Assembly (NCBI GenBank): GCA_964036275.1
Contig: OZ038435.1
Span: 10,889,634 to 10,953,633 of the forward strand
Source of the DNA: Litoditis marina
Lineage: Eukaryota > Nematoda > Chromadorea > Rhabditida > Rhabditidae
Reading direction: 5' to 3'
Length of the DNA stretch: 64,000 nt
Shown: positions 50,775-63,790 of the stretch, in pieces
Layout of the letters: each line of letters begins with the position of its first letter
Numbering within the stretch: the first letter of the stretch is position 1
The notes under the pieces: generated by a model
Seen by the model: only the letters and a program-made list of their open reading frames with translations
The model's database searches: none
Told to the model about the DNA's origin: nothing
Position numbers and translations under genes: made by a program

Positions 50775-51215
50775 TAACTACCAGCTGGAAGAACCATAAA
50801 CCCTATTCTTTTCACCATCAGTTGAAGTGAGTGCTCTAAAAATGGCTGACGGATGTTTTTGTAGTTTGATCGCGACACAGTTTGGGCGTGAATCGGGCGT
50901 TCAACAAACGTGATGTGAGGGCAATAGGTGACGTTAGACTTGAAGTTAGACTTTTGAGAAAATGAAATAGTCATATAACAGGTTACTTACTGCAAACTCT
51001 GACCCTCAAGACATTTTCCGTATGGTAAAATTAGACCTATAGAATCAAGAAGAGACCCTCAGCTGCACGCGATTCATCAAACTTTTCCACTAAAGACACG
51101 TGATTTTATGAATTTCTCCACTAAACACCTCGTAAACCAGACTAATTTGAAGCGCAATCCTCTAATTCTACGTGACTGTTTCACGTGCCCATTGTCTACT
51201 GTAATTGTTGTTACA

Positions 51216-51231
51216 CCCCCCCCCCCCCCCC
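51216..51231 (+). repeat. C16 homopolymer
   Basis: Run of 16 C in the gene-poor region. Confidence 0.95.
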
Positions 51232-53300
51232 TTGATACCAGTTTCGGCGCGAAGCGTAGTTTTGTTGATAATAAGTTTACCGAACGCCATTCTAGACCTT
51301 GACGAGGCGAAACAAAAGAAAAACGGCATCTCGCTTGTTTTTATTACCTGGTTGCCGAAAAAACATCGTTTAACACGTATTTGATAAGAACTGCTGCAGT
51401 TTCTAGAAGTTCGAACCGGTTTTCACTTGTGAAGAAGACTTCAACTTTGAACTACACGAAAACAACGTAAAAATAGTGTTGTACTCAATTGAAACGAAAA
51501 ATTTGTTATAAAGACTTTGAATGGTATTAAGGTATTAGGAAATTAAGTGCTCAGTGAACATAATTTCCTAATGATAGAAAATAGTTCTAAACGTCTCGCG
51601 ACTCGAGACTAGAATAGCAAAAGTCTATTACGTGTTCAATTCACAAATAGTTTCGACAGAGTTGAATTTTGCGCTAGAAAAGAGTCATTGGTCACATCGA
51701 GTATGTACTGTCTGATGAACAACCTCCGTTACTCTAAAATTCCGAATTTGTCCAAAAACTTCTGGCAACTTTTTCCGAAAAACTGTCGTCCAAACTTTCT
51801 GACACACAGAAATTTTGTTGGAAAATGTGTCCAAAAGTCACTTTGAATTTCTGAACAACGGTTTCTGTGTACGAATTTGTCATATTTCCTCGCGATTCCA
51901 TGAAAAAGTTGAGTGATGTCTCACGCCTTGTTGCTACCATAGCAAACTCTCGAAAAAGCGTGTAGTTTCCAATTCGGCACGTAGGCCCATTGTTCTGTCG
52001 CATGCTTTCCACGCCAGAGTACTGTCATCTGATTGTCATCGGATTGTTTGTGCAAAAACATTTGCGAGACCTTTTCGAGAGGTCAAAAATGATTTTTGAT
52101 AATAGAAGAGCAAAAATAGATAGGTGTTTCTCCAGCTCGAAAGTAGTTGATTGGAACGAACGGTGCTCTATTTTGCTGTGTTTGTGATTTTATATCAGAA
52201 AAACGTGAAATTCTCCTGGACAACTCCTCAATTGGAGAAGAGCAGACAACTCTCCTTTTACATACCACATAAAACTGAACTTCGTGACTCGAACCGACCC
52301 GAAGCAAATCTTTGACTCGGGAGAGATTCACCATAACATCTCATCTCTATCTCCTACTAAAGTGCTGTAGCACGCACGAAGCGGGTCATTCAATAACACT
52401 AGATAATGTGCAAAAAGGTAGTGTGTGTCTACGAAATACACTAAAAATTGAATATCCAGTTTTCTGTAGACATCCCACACATAACGACGGTTTCGAAAGC
52501 TACTCTCCAGAGTGTACACTTTTCCAGTGAGTTGTCACGCGCGTGTTCACGTTTACACTTCCAAACCCTACCCATCATAGTTTGCTGCAGACCTGGTCTA
52601 AAATAGCCCTTCTACATGTTTTTTCCCGGTCGCCGCGCCTAATTTCGTGCGGATAAGCGTTTAAGTGTCCGAGGCAGAGGTCATTATGCAGACAAAAATG
52701 AAACTTCGTGTGAGACTTTAATCCTGCTCGTTCGAGAGTGTCGAAGTCACGTGAAGTCACGTGAAACTTGACAAAAACGACAGAAATAGAATGCTTGGGA
52801 ACATACTCGCGTGTTTTCTGGACGTGACCGTGTACACTTTTCGCACCTCACAGTACAAGATATGGGATGTGGTCAAGTTTCAAGTACAGTCTGCTATATC
52901 TACACATCATATTTTCCTAATAACGCTCAAAAATGCACTAAGACCAAACTACAAACCTGCCCAGAGCGACCCGATTGAACACAGCAAATATATTAGCGGA
53001 AACCGTCTGGTCGAATAAACTTTTATTGTGCACGTGCTTCACGTGTGACTGGTAACCGACCAGTGGGATTTTGCTCAAAGAATTGATTCTATTGATTCTA
53101 TGGTTTTTTTCTCTCAGAAAATCGGCGGTTCAATATCACAATGGGGCTTCATTTTGCCAAATAAACAAATAAATTCGAAAATATGGTTTTGAAAAATGAA
53201 TCCCCAACAAACAGAAGTATTCTCGTTCAAGACGTTTCTGCTACATCAATAGGACCGGGGGGTGCTTAGTCAGTGACCCCCGCGGGGTGCCACCCTTTCA

Positions 53301-53328
53301 CCCCCCCCCCCCCCCCCCCCCCCCCCCC
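53301..53328 (+). repeat. C28 homopolymer in a GC-rich block
   Basis: 28 consecutive C within 53250-53346, which also has GGGGGG and CCCCGCGGGG runs. It lies just upstream of a TATA box and could form i-motif or G-quadruplex structures; assembly of such a run is error-prone. Confidence 0.9.
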
Positions 53329-53370
53329 GTAACCCCCCTCGGGGGCAGAGGTTAGCCACGCCCACATTCT

Positions 53371-53387
53371 ATTGGCAGGTATAAAAG
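53371..53387 (+). promoter_or_regulatory. Candidate core promoter: inverted CCAAT and TATAAAAG
   Basis: ATTGG (53371-53375) and TATAAAAG (53380-53387), preceded by CACGCCCAC. About 35 bases on is an ATG opening a 31-codon frame (53422-53517). AATAAA occurs at 53940-53945 and 53950-53955, so a ~560-base transcript is possible. It could equally be the promoter of a solo LTR; I could not find matching LTR ends. Confidence 0.45.
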
Positions 53388-53628
53388 GGAGCACCGGTAG
53401 ACAACAATACACAGCACAATAATGCCATCTACTCGTATTCGAGAGGTTCTCTCAAACACTTCTCCTTTGAGCATTTATAAGTTTTTCAATTTCATACTAG
53501 AAAGCAAAAGCGAATAAGTTGTTATAGGAATTCTGAAGTACTGAAGTGAACTCTGTTCAGTACTGGCTCAAGTTTTCCAATACTTTGTAAATATCTTTAA
53601 TAGTTTAGTTCCGTTGAACCTGAAAGGA

Positions 53629-53724
53629 TAAAATCCTTATTTCCTGAGCTTCTGCATTTTGTTATAACTATTTTACCACGAATAGTTATAACAAAATGCA
53701 GAAGCTCAGGAAATAAGGATTTTA
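53629..53724 (+). ncRNA. Perfect 44-bp inverted repeat with 8-base loop
   Basis: Left arm 53629-53672 (begins TAAAATCCTTATTTCC) and right arm 53681-53724 are exact reverse complements around the loop TTACCACG. If transcribed from the TATA box upstream, the RNA would fold into a long perfect stem, a possible small-RNA precursor. The structure is certain; the RNA is inferred. Confidence 0.5.
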
Positions 53725-55538
53725 CTAGTTGTATTCAGTATGATCACACTAGGTCTTACCTATCTGAGTTATCATTCTCGACACTATTCTTTATTTAAGC
53801 ACGCTTTGCGTACAAAAATGTCCGCACTTTGTACTGTCCGCGTATGTACGTGCATTTTGCACTGTCTCTCTGCCACTGCTTGTATTTTGACCTTGGCGAA
53901 AGCAAATTGGGTTTTACTAGTACAACAAAATTGACTTGCAATAAATTTAAATAAAGAGGTTGTTTTTAGAAGTCTAGAACTTTACGGGCTGTAATCCTAT
54001 TATAATTATTGGCTACAGAGTGTTCTCGCGGCTTATTAGACGGCTAATACACCTCTTAACCCCGAGAGAAACACTATTCTTGTAGTTCGTTCAATTTTGA
54101 TGGTCATTCCAACTTGGACAGTTTTGATCTACTCATTGGCTCACATAAGCTCTTGAAACGCCCTTTGGTTTCAAAACTGTCAATTGATCAGAACGTTTCT
54201 TTTGACTTCTGAAGTTTGACCTACGAATCAATGAAAGTATGATAAACTTCAAGCTTTTCAAGCAAAAACTGGTTCATGGTTCCTATTTTTTCTCGAAGAC
54301 AACAACTTTTACTACCGGTTCGGCGCGTTTTCGCCTATCTGCCAAAACACCATCTGTTTCGTTGGTCTTTGAGAGAAAGTTCGAGCAAATAACGAACTAC
54401 CGAAAGCTGAGTAACCCAAATCTATTCAGCATTTTATGATGCCTGGGAGTTTACAATTGCAAAATGACGCGAAATTCGAGAACCCTAAACTAGAACATTC
54501 CAGCATTTCCGATATGATGAAAGGTTCATTTCAATAGAATCAGTCGATATGAATAACAGTGGATACGAAGAAAACGGGGTACATCAAGAAAACGTTTCAT
54601 AAACGTGTGCTTCACGCGTTTCACGTGATCTCACGTGACTTGCAGCCTTGTGACTAATTCTTTTAATCGCGTGTCAGTTATGCGCCTTTGTCTTGTCGCG
54701 CCTATCAGAGACAATACACGGAACGGGTTCTTGCGTACGTGTCCTTCCGCTGAGGTCACGACACCGTTGTTGTATTGTTTTTGCGCTAACGTCAGCGCGG
54801 CATTGCGGCAAAAACCGCGCGCGCAACCGGTTTAGGAACCGGCGAAACAGCACGCGGTCTTGAGAGGGCGCAGACAACGAGAGCACCGTAATCACTGTAA
54901 TCAGGTATACACAATGACAGGCAGCGTTTTCAGTAAGTAACGCCTTTTCTGAGATTGGCAGTTCAGTCTCGCGTCTAGTGGCACTTAGTTTCAGCCTGCG
55001 GGCCATAAGTAGCCGTATACTTTATTTCAGCTAGACATGGACACTTACCGTATACCCCGATTCAGCATAGGCTCAAGATAACTTATTAGGGTTGAAGAAG
55101 CATAAGCTATACATGTTGTAAAATCTTCGGTTAAGTTGGTTCAAGTTGGTTACTGTAACTGTGTTTTGAGCCTATAAGAGAAGTTTGGTTATGCTCGCAT
55201 TGTATTCAAGTTTGCCTGTTCCAAGTGTTTTCAACCAGCTTTTCCCCTTTTCTCTCTATTCTTGACCTTCACAGCATTGTCACTCGTTGTTCATGCTTTC
55301 ACAATGGCATACAAACCTCGAGTGCTTACCGACCGTCATTTCACTTTCTCAATCAAAGTTCTCTTTCAAAACATAGTGTTTGCTCCGAAACAGGGCGGTG
55401 GTATACTGTATACACAGTTAAGTGATATGCGCGGTTTGTTTCTCATAACTAACACTTTTATACTTTTGCTTGAGCAGATTTTCAAAAACACAATGAAAAA
55501 AAAAACTAACTTTTCTTGGAACTCTCTAGATGAGCAGT

Positions 55539-55600
55539 CTGGTGTAGTGGTTAACGTCTCAGTCACCTATTCAGTAGGTCTCGAGTTCGATCCCTCTTTG
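55539..55600 (+). mobile_element. tRNA-like SINE head
   Basis: CTGGTGTAGTGGTTAACG (A-box-like) and GAGTTCGATCCC (B-box-like) at tRNA spacing. The A box resembles the one at 29507-29574. No matching acceptor stem. Confidence 0.55.
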
Positions 55601-56200
55601 CCTAATGAAAAAACTTTAGTTTCTCGAACATTCTTCGAGTTCCCCCGAATACGTGACTTTAACTATACTTTTCCACCCCATTCTCCCCCGTTTTGATTAT
55701 ATGTTGTCATTGTATCATTCGGATGACACATAGAACATCATGCCTGCCTCTCGCATTACTTTTTCATGACTGATCGCATTTTCTATAAAAGGAACGCATT
55801 TAGAAAATGTTGGCAAACGCCAGCTGTTCAGACGGTTGTTGGTCATGTTGTTGTTCAGTTGTTGTTTGTTAATAATAGTTAAAGTGAATCGACCACAAAC
55901 AGTTAAAAATATATAACCCGTTTAGAAAATGTCCTTTCTTAGAATCAGCTTAAAACTGCGGTTGCTCTCGTTCTCTCTCTTTCTCGCTCTCTTTCTTTCT
56001 GCTTGAAGTATTAACTACTTCTCATACTATCTTTTTACAATAACGTCTACTTGTATGGTACCACCTCTCTTTCCTTTGTATATCCTAAAAACAGTGCTTC
56101 CTCAATACCGTAATACTTATAATCCCGAATCTGCCCCATTGTTACCGTAATCCTCAATACACTCCAAATCTGCCCCATTCCTACCGTACCCCTCTTCCAG

Positions 56201-59200
56201 ATGCGTCTGTTGGCCATCTCCATTTCGACGCTAATATGTGTGGCGGCGTTGAGCCACAAAAAGAGTTCGGCCACTAGCCCCGGTGTGGCCAGAAACGACA
56301 CGTCCCCCGTTAAGAAGCCATGGAAGGTAACTGTTGCAATACACTTGAAGTTTCTATTGTTTATTACAAGTTCATAATATTTATGAAAATTTCGTACAGT
56401 TCTTATTCAAACTTACACAGCTGCATTCTTTTATAGCACACATTGTTACATAAGGTGTTTCGGGCCTTATTTGATTAAATGTGTTTTCTTATAAGGTTAA
56501 ACCCGTGAAACTTCATAATCTTGAAATTCACCATAATCAAATTCAATTTCAATCTATTATTTATCGGTATTCGATTAAAGGAACCGCCGCGCGACTGCTC
56601 GGACGCGCCCAACAAGGATATAAAACACACGTGTCTCATGATGCTCAAGGGAGACCAGGAGGGAAGGAAAAAGAGAAAGCCGAGACAGGCCAATAACAAT
56701 GTGGGTTCGATAGCAATATATACAACATCATTGTAAAACTGAAAATAATCAGGAAATCCACCCTGAGTTGTACAGTTTTCGATCAACGTTTGTCCGGCTA
56801 AAAACGACGCGCAATCTTCCGAATTAACTAACTACATATTACATATAATTGTTACAAATTACATACAAATAGTTATTACATACAACGTTACAAATTACCT
56901 ACAAACAAACTTATGAACTTAAGAAAAAATCAACGAACTCAACGATTTCCATGAAATACTCAAAAAAGTTGAATTTCTTCCCTAACAGACCCCTTGCAGG
57001 TCCGTGGTGGTGCCAGAGCCGGCGGTGGTGGTCCCCCCAGCTGGCTGACCCCCATTCCGGTACCCGGGAACGCCCGCGGACAGTTCGCCTACCACCCGTA
57101 CGACTGTATGACTATCTCCTGTCTGTGCCCGTTCTTCAGGGTAGGTCAAATGTATTCAGATTAGGGTGATCGAATATTATATATCAATTAGTTGTTGGAA
57201 AAGGAACGTAAGGAACTGAAGAAACACACCGGAGCCAAAAACTAGAAGTTTTCATTGAAACGTTTTCTAAAATTGAAACGGTTGTTGACTCACATTACTG
57301 GAGCAAAAAATTGAGGAAATTTTAAGAATTTTCATAGATATTTTATATTTCAGGGTCAAATGAGAAACAGCCAATGTATTCTGAGCAACGGAGTTCGACT
57401 CGAAATGGCCTATAGGAAAGAGTATCGAATGATGTCTGATGCCGAGCGAAACAGGTATATTTAGAGAATGCTTCTTTAAAGTCGAAACATGTGGAGAAGA
57501 ACCTATATATACCGTCAGTCAATTGCATAGTCACGTGAAACATTTGCAGCAGAACCCAATAACGTGCAATGACAAAGTGCACGTTGGAATGCTAATTTTA
57601 CGTGACTACTCATCTGACTTCTAGTATAAAATGTGTGAAACGTTTCACCAGTGTAAATTAGAACCTGAAAGTTCTATACAATATTCGATAACTAATTGCT
57701 AATAAAGCAAAACACGACGGATTACAAAAATACACCGTTACCTTTTTTTTGATAATTCAACAATTTCCAGATGGCACAACGCTATGAACACACTGAAGAG
57801 AAACGGCGAATACGACAGACTGAGCAGACAACATTTGGATGTGAGTTTGGCGCAGTGGCAACGAGTTATCTAGTGGGAAGTACACGCAAGTTCGACTCCT
57901 CAATGATTTATTAGACACGAAACGGTTATGCTTTACTCTCACAGCCAAATAAACACATTTTACAAACTAGTGGACTGGCAACGAGTTATCTGGTGAGAAA
58001 TAGACCCAAGTTCGAGTCGTGACCGATGCATTTTCAGGTCGGAATCGGATCAGGCGCCCATTCCGGACCCGGTTTTCTGCCCTGGCACAGAGAGTACCTA
58101 AAGAGGTTTGTGGTTTGTAACCTATGTTTTATTTCCGATAAAAACTAGAAACTTTACACTTACAGCCAAGTGGATAGCACTTTTAATTTGCGAAAGTTGG
58201 TTGAGCGTTGGATTTGATATACACAGAAAACAGTGAAAACATAATTTTCATACTAAAATAAACGTTAAATAGTTGTTCTCTAACTTTTGGCATAGTCGCT
58301 GTGTATAGTCTAGACATTTGGGTGTAGCTATGTCTGGCTTCGATCCAGTTTCCCACGTGCGGGAGGTCGCTCCCACGCTATATTGGGATAGACGTGTTTC
58401 AATGGTTTCGGGAGGGAAAGCACGGAAATAGATACTTTGCATGAAAGAAAAAAAAACAAAGTGGTTTTGTAAAATTAACGAGAAACTGAGAGAATATTTC
58501 CGTTTGCCGTGAAAACGTAGGTCAAAAATATGATTTTCACGTCAAATAACTGTAACGTCACAAAAAAATACAGGTGAAATGTACTAAAGTCAAAGACACA
58601 AGTCAAAACTGGCTTTGAATTCTAATCAGCAAAGGAAATGAAATCCGTTGGATCGTCCTCTATTCCAGAATATATTTTCAATATGTTTTAAATATAACAA
58701 ACCATTCATACATAATAATAATAATAATCAATAATCCTTTACAGAGTAGAGATCGCTCTCCGTATGGTAGACCCCCTGGTCTCTATTCCCTATTGGGACA
58801 GTGTCATGGACAATTATCTGCCGGACGCCAGAGACTCCATTATGTTCTCCAACCTGTTTGCCGGAGAGTCCGACTACTACGGAAATGTCATTCAGGTGAG
58901 GGTTTGAGTCTCGTAGTCAGAAAGGTGTTCATGAACGATAGGCTTTGTGAAAGGCAGAAAAAATATGTCCTGGGTTTGTAAGAACTACTGAATGCGAGTG
59001 AGTTTGTTTGCATCTTCTTGCTTTGAGTGGCCTCCAAACGTTTATTTTCAGCATTTAAGAAGCCTCACGTACATTTCTGAAAATCTACCTGTTAAAGTGT
59101 TCAGTGTTGATTAGGTTTGTTGAAGTCGAACTCGAAACTCGAAAACTCGAAATTTCCCAAAACTCGACAACTCGAAAACTCTAAATTTTCCAACGAAAAC

Positions 59201-62200
59201 TCGGAAACTCGATTTTTCGCCAAACTTGAAAACTCGAAAACTCGAAATTACCCAAAACTCGAAAACTTTCAGGGTCCCTTCGCCTACTGGCGTACACTGG
59301 AGGGCCGCTCGACCATTCTCCGACAATTGGGCCGCGAGGGATCTCTTTTCAACGAGAATCAAGTGAACAACATCGTCGCCCAGAACACCATCGAGAACAC
59401 CATGGCATACACCGCGCCACAGGCTGGTATGTTATTGATTTTTTGGTGTGTTGAACCGTTCGAAAACACAGTAACAAACGAGGGTACCGTACTTCTAATG
59501 CACCTCACTACTTATTATTTACTTTTCATTCAAAAGCGAACCCTATAAACCCAATCGGAATATAATACAGACCAGATGAATTGACGATGTTCAGCTTTGA
59601 CGTATTTCAATAACGTAGCACTGGCTTGTTTTGCTATTTATTGAAAATTCTGCCAGTTGTTTACTAAACTTCCTTATTGTTGTGCACACCTTCAAGGTCT
59701 AATTCGACATGCAAAACTGAAGATTGGCCACATTTCGGTTTTCGATCAACAAGTTTTGGCTATCATTTCGCTTCCGTTAAACACCTTTTCTCTTTATTCT
59801 TATCACATTTCACCTTTTTCGTAATTTTATGATCGCCAAGGCGCCAAGGCCGAAGTGTGCAAAATGGAACATGTTTCGAATACAAGAATGCAAAGACACA
59901 TTAAACTAATTCTCGAACAAAAGTGCAGCACGGGATCGAGTCACACCGAAACCTACTGCGAAAAAAGTTCAAAAAAGAAAACGAAGTTCTAAGTGACATT
60001 TGGACTTTAACCGTTTGGGAAAAGGTAAAAGTATGAGTGAATGATAGAAACACGAAAAAGAACATAATTAAACTAATTTGTTTGATGCTTATTAAACATA
60101 TACTAAACTGAGCGAAACATTCCAAAACAATATGTCTCATACTAGAATGTTATTCAAATAGTCAATAGTTCTGTTAATCTGAGTACTCTTGAGCGAATAG
60201 TACATAAATCCAAGAAAACAATCCAAAATAATATTCTGAACCAGCATATTTTACAATAATCAATAATTTTATTCTATTTACAACCACTTACAGGCTGTCC
60301 GTTCTACAACAACTATGGAGCCATCGAGTACATCCATTCTAACATTCATCTCTGGATAGGAGGAGACATGAAACCCCCCAGCACCTCCGCCAACGAGGTA
60401 TAGTTTGTTCCACTCTCCTAACCCTCTACAGCAATACGCTCGAATTTCTAGATCAAAGCTAGGTATGTTGGCTTTTTCGGAAAGGTTTGAAATTTTGGTA
60501 GGGTGTTCTGTACCTTCACTACTACAAACTATGATAGTTTGGGAAACAATCGATTATTCATTCGAAAAAGTATAAAATGTTTAAAAATGTGAACAAAAAA
60601 AATATTAGACGAATTACTGTAGAAGGACATCGATTGGTGAAACAAAGTATATAGTCAACGTCGAACTAAGGTGGATACCGTAATCTCAACAAGCACTACT
60701 CCGTGTCGCAACACGCTAAGCGGCTAAGCAACTTTTCACGAAAGTCTCCTAGCCATCCGGAAAATTTGGTTTGTTATAGTAGAGTGGTTAGCGCACAGTT
60801 CAGCTTCGTGATGCGCGAGGCTTCGATTCCGCCAGACGCAGCATTTTTGTAAATTAACATAATGATGCTTTTCAGCCCATCTTCTTCATGCACCACTCGT
60901 TCGTGGACTACATCTGGGAATTGTGGCGTCAGTTGAAACAGCCAAGATGGTTGAGAGAACAGGTATAGTCCTAGTCATATTGACCTTCAGGGCTACAAAA
61001 ATAGAACTGGAGAGGATGTAGAGATCACACGTGGAGAGAGACGCAGAGAAAATGATATTCACTTATAGTTCACTCTAACTACACGATGAGCGTCGTGAAA
61101 TAGTTAGAAGTACAAAGAGAGGAAGTTGGTGAAAAAACGTGTAGAAACCCATATTTTGTAAATGCTTCTGATACTTATCTTATTCTTAACATTTTTGGAA
61201 TCGCATTTCTAGTTCAAACACATTCCATCGGTATATATTTGCCTATTCCTCTGAACCATATTTTCCAGGCTTACTCCGCGGACAACGGCTACTGCTCCAA
61301 CTGGCAGCATTTCAGTTATTCCAACATGAGACCATTCCCCTATTTGGTCAACAGAGACGGTTAGTGGTTTTACAGGAACTTTTACAAAATGAAACAAGTG
61401 TAATACAAATGTACGTGCAAAGATCTGCGATTGAAGATGCACTGAACACTAGTAGAACCTGGATGAACTCTAGAACTTGTAAAAATAGCTACATCATCTT
61501 ATTCGAAACGTTTTCTCTCTCTAAGAATGTGAAACACATATATTGTGGTTTAAAAACGTATATCGACTAGTTGTTACATAATACCATAGATATTCAGTTA
61601 GTTTTCACAATGTATCTCTGACAGAACGCGTTTTTGATCTAAACTTGTTGCAGGCCTCTCCAACTCGTATACCGACCAGATGTACCGCTACGCGCCGCGC
61701 GCCACCTGCTCCGTCCAGAGACCCAACTGCGGATCCCCATACCTTTTCTGCGATACTAGAGGGTGAGTTGAAGCGGAGTTGGAGAAAACTCAAACTCGGA
61801 AAAAGACTAACAAGAAAGAACTGTTTGAATAAAAGAAAATTAAACCTGTAGAATATGCCCTTAAAAACCTTAAAGAATATGCCCTAAAAAATCTCGGAAA
61901 AAGACTAACAAGAAAGAACTGTTCGAATAAAAGAAAATTAAACTTGTAGAATATGCCTTTAAAAACTATACCAGAACAATAGAAACCGATATCTCTTTTC
62001 CTTGGAATGAGTTTGAGTCAGTGAAACTCAATTCCCACTTCCGCCCGCAGCATAACTCGAACCTCCGACCTATCTAACCCCAGTCCGCTCTCCTATCCAC
62101 TCGGCCACCCACTCTCTTCCAGATACCCCCATTGCGTCGCCAAGGTCCGTATGAACGGACTGTGTCGCGGATTCGAGAACTACGATGTCTGCTACAGAGG

Positions 62201-63607
62201 AAGGTGCTGGTGGGGCAGATGTGTGGCGGTTAGTTTTCATCTATTCTTTCAGGTTCATAGGTGAAAAACATATTTTTTCTAGGACCAGTTGTTATTGATG
62301 AAAAACTACAGCATAAACTGGGCAATGCAAAAATATTTTGTTTAGTTAGAAAGTGTAGAAAAAGATTGGAAAAATTGTGAAAGGAAAAAGAGCTAACGTC
62401 CTGTATCAAAAAATAAAATTCTAACCTATCACGGTTTACACGTTTCACAAGATGATAACAGTAAGTCCTTTCAAAACATCTCGTGTTTTGTTGATGAACT
62501 GTAATCGAATAACTCTGCTGAGAAACATCTCCTTTTCTCCGTGCTGACTCAAACCATTTGGTTCCAGGGTGGTGCAGCTCGCATGCACGGTGCTGCTACT
62601 CACGGAAACGAGACCAGCGACCGGACCATGATGGAACTTCCCACCACAACGTCATCCCCAATGAAGGTGGTAGCCATGAGCACACCCCTGTTCAACGACT
62701 GTTTCAACAGGTTGGTGATGAGAACGAAAACTACAAAACAAGCTTTTTTTTGCGAAAGGGATAGAGAAATCGGTCAACTGCACGTGAAACAGTCACGTGA
62801 AACATGGCAAACACAGCAGAAGTCAGAAACGTGCAATTCCGGAGTGCACGATTTCTCATTAGAATGCTAAGTTTACGTGACTATTCAATTGACTTTTAGT
62901 ATATGCTGCCTCTAAATATATGCCAAATTTGTAATGACTTGAGTCAGTGAACATTTCAAAATGAGATTTCCTGCGGTTCACATAAGGATCCAATTTGTTA
63001 TACCAGGATAGAACAGAGTACATTGGCATCATGATTCCTGAGGTACCGACTTACCTGCAAATTTACGAGGAACAGAAAAAATATAACAAAATGGGAACTA
63101 TTCTGACTCTTTCCAGACACCCGTGCTGCTCCTCGTGGGAGGCCGCGGGCGAGTGTTCCCGCCAGCCGGAGTACATGTCGCAGTACTGTAGCGCCAGTTG
63201 CGCTGTGTGCAGCCCGTCCTACAACGCCACCAATGGTAAGTTCATTCACTTTGACGAGGATTTTGATAACATTCTTCAAATACCAAGCCACTTGCATAAG
63301 TCTCATCACATTTTCGCGGAAACCATACAACTTTGACCTTCCTGTTAGCTTTTAAACTACAAGAACCTGCAGAATTTAGCTTGTACCTTTGTGATCACAT
63401 GATAAAGAGAGTAATAAACATTCAGAAAATTGTTTGTGAACTAATCTCTTCTTTATAGACTGTACCGACCGCCACATCCAGTGTAAGAACTGGAAGGATT
63501 CTGGAATGTGCAAGGGAGAAGCGGCCGATTTTATGTCGGAGAACTGCAGGGAATCCTGTGGCAAATGCAGTCTCCCCAAGAAGGATCAGTGCTTCAGCAA
63601 CGGAGTG
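56201..63607 (+). CDS. Secreted tyrosinase with ShK domains, 3' end off window
   Basis: Type-3 copper oxidase acting on phenols, in nematodes associated with cuticle or eggshell chemistry. Sixteen exons seen: 56201-56326, 56581-56700, 57000-57140, 57354-57454, 57771-57840, 58038-58105, 58745-58895, 59273-59426, 60294-60397, 60876-60962, 61269-61359, 61654-61762, 62123-62228, 62568-62710, 63117-63235, 63459-63607; phases agree, 613 residues. The N-terminus ([18 protein letters not shown]) is a signal peptide. Copper site A: H184, H194 and H203 ([16 protein letters not shown]). Copper site B: H325, H329 (HSNIH) and H351/H352 ([10 protein letters not shown]). A Cys-rich linker leads to two ShK six-cysteine modules (~521-557, ~564-600); a third may start at DQCFSNGV. 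The ATG follows CCTCTTCCAG, a likely spliced-leader site. The remaining exon or exons lie beyond the right edge. Confidence 0.95.
57847..58022 (+). repeat. Two tRNA-like units in tyrosinase intron 5
   Basis: GGCAACGAGTTATCTAGTGGG then AAGTTCGACTCC (57857-57902) and GGCAACGAGTTATCTGGTGAG then AAGTTCGAGTCG (57972-58020). Both have A-box/B-box-like spacing. The first also overlaps the exon 5 donor region. Confidence 0.6.
59109..59270. repeat. CTCGAAAACT minisatellite abutting tyrosinase exon 8
   Basis: About 160 bp of the same repeat as 5640-5920. Its last unit, CTCGAAAACTTTCAG, runs into the 3' splice site, so the repeat forms the whole intron end. Confidence 0.9.
60773..60838 (+). mobile_element. 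tRNA-like SINE head
   Basis: TAGTAGAGTGGTTAGCGCAC (A-box-like) and GAGGCTTCGATTCC (B-box-like) in tyrosinase intron 9, 38 bp before exon 10. Confidence 0.55.
61795..61968 (+). repeat. Tandem 98-bp duplication in tyrosinase intron 12
   Basis: CTCGGAAAAAGACTAACAAG begins both units (61795 and 61893). The rest, through AAAGAAAATTAAAC and TAGAATATGCC, matches with few changes. Confidence 0.9.
62041..62114 (-). mobile_element. tRNA-like SINE head abutting tyrosinase exon 13
   Basis: On the minus strand: GTGGCCGAGTGGATAGGAG (A-box-like) and GGAGGTTCGAGTTATG (B-box-like), with the long variable spacing of Ser/Leu-type tRNAs. It ends 8 bp before the exon 13 acceptor. Stems pair imperfectly. Confidence 0.6.
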
Positions 63608-63716
63608 GTTAGTTCACATAGTCAATGTCTTAACTATAAACACAAGGGTACTGTAGCCTCATCATAGTCCTTTGAGTCAAGGAAACTCACAAACAGTTGG
63701 CGTTAAACGCAAAATT

Positions 63717-63790
63717 TCTGTGGCAAATGCAGTCTTCCCAAGAAAGATCAGTGCTTCAGCAACGGAGTGGTTAGTTCAGATAGTCAATGA
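63717..63790 (+). repeat. Copy of the tyrosinase exon 16 end and donor in the next intron
   Basis: CTGTGGCAAATGCAGTCTTC...CAACGGAGTG|GTTAGTTCAGATAGTCAATG repeats 63555-63628 about 162 bp downstream, with a handful of substitutions, including the donor and 20 bases of intron. A weaker echo (GGGTACTGTAGC) follows both. Confidence 0.93.

Noticed and set aside
54674..55006. 110-codon minus-strand frame in the CpG-rich block
   Set aside because: Openness is expected from the high GC of the block; no domain, signal or splice partners seen.
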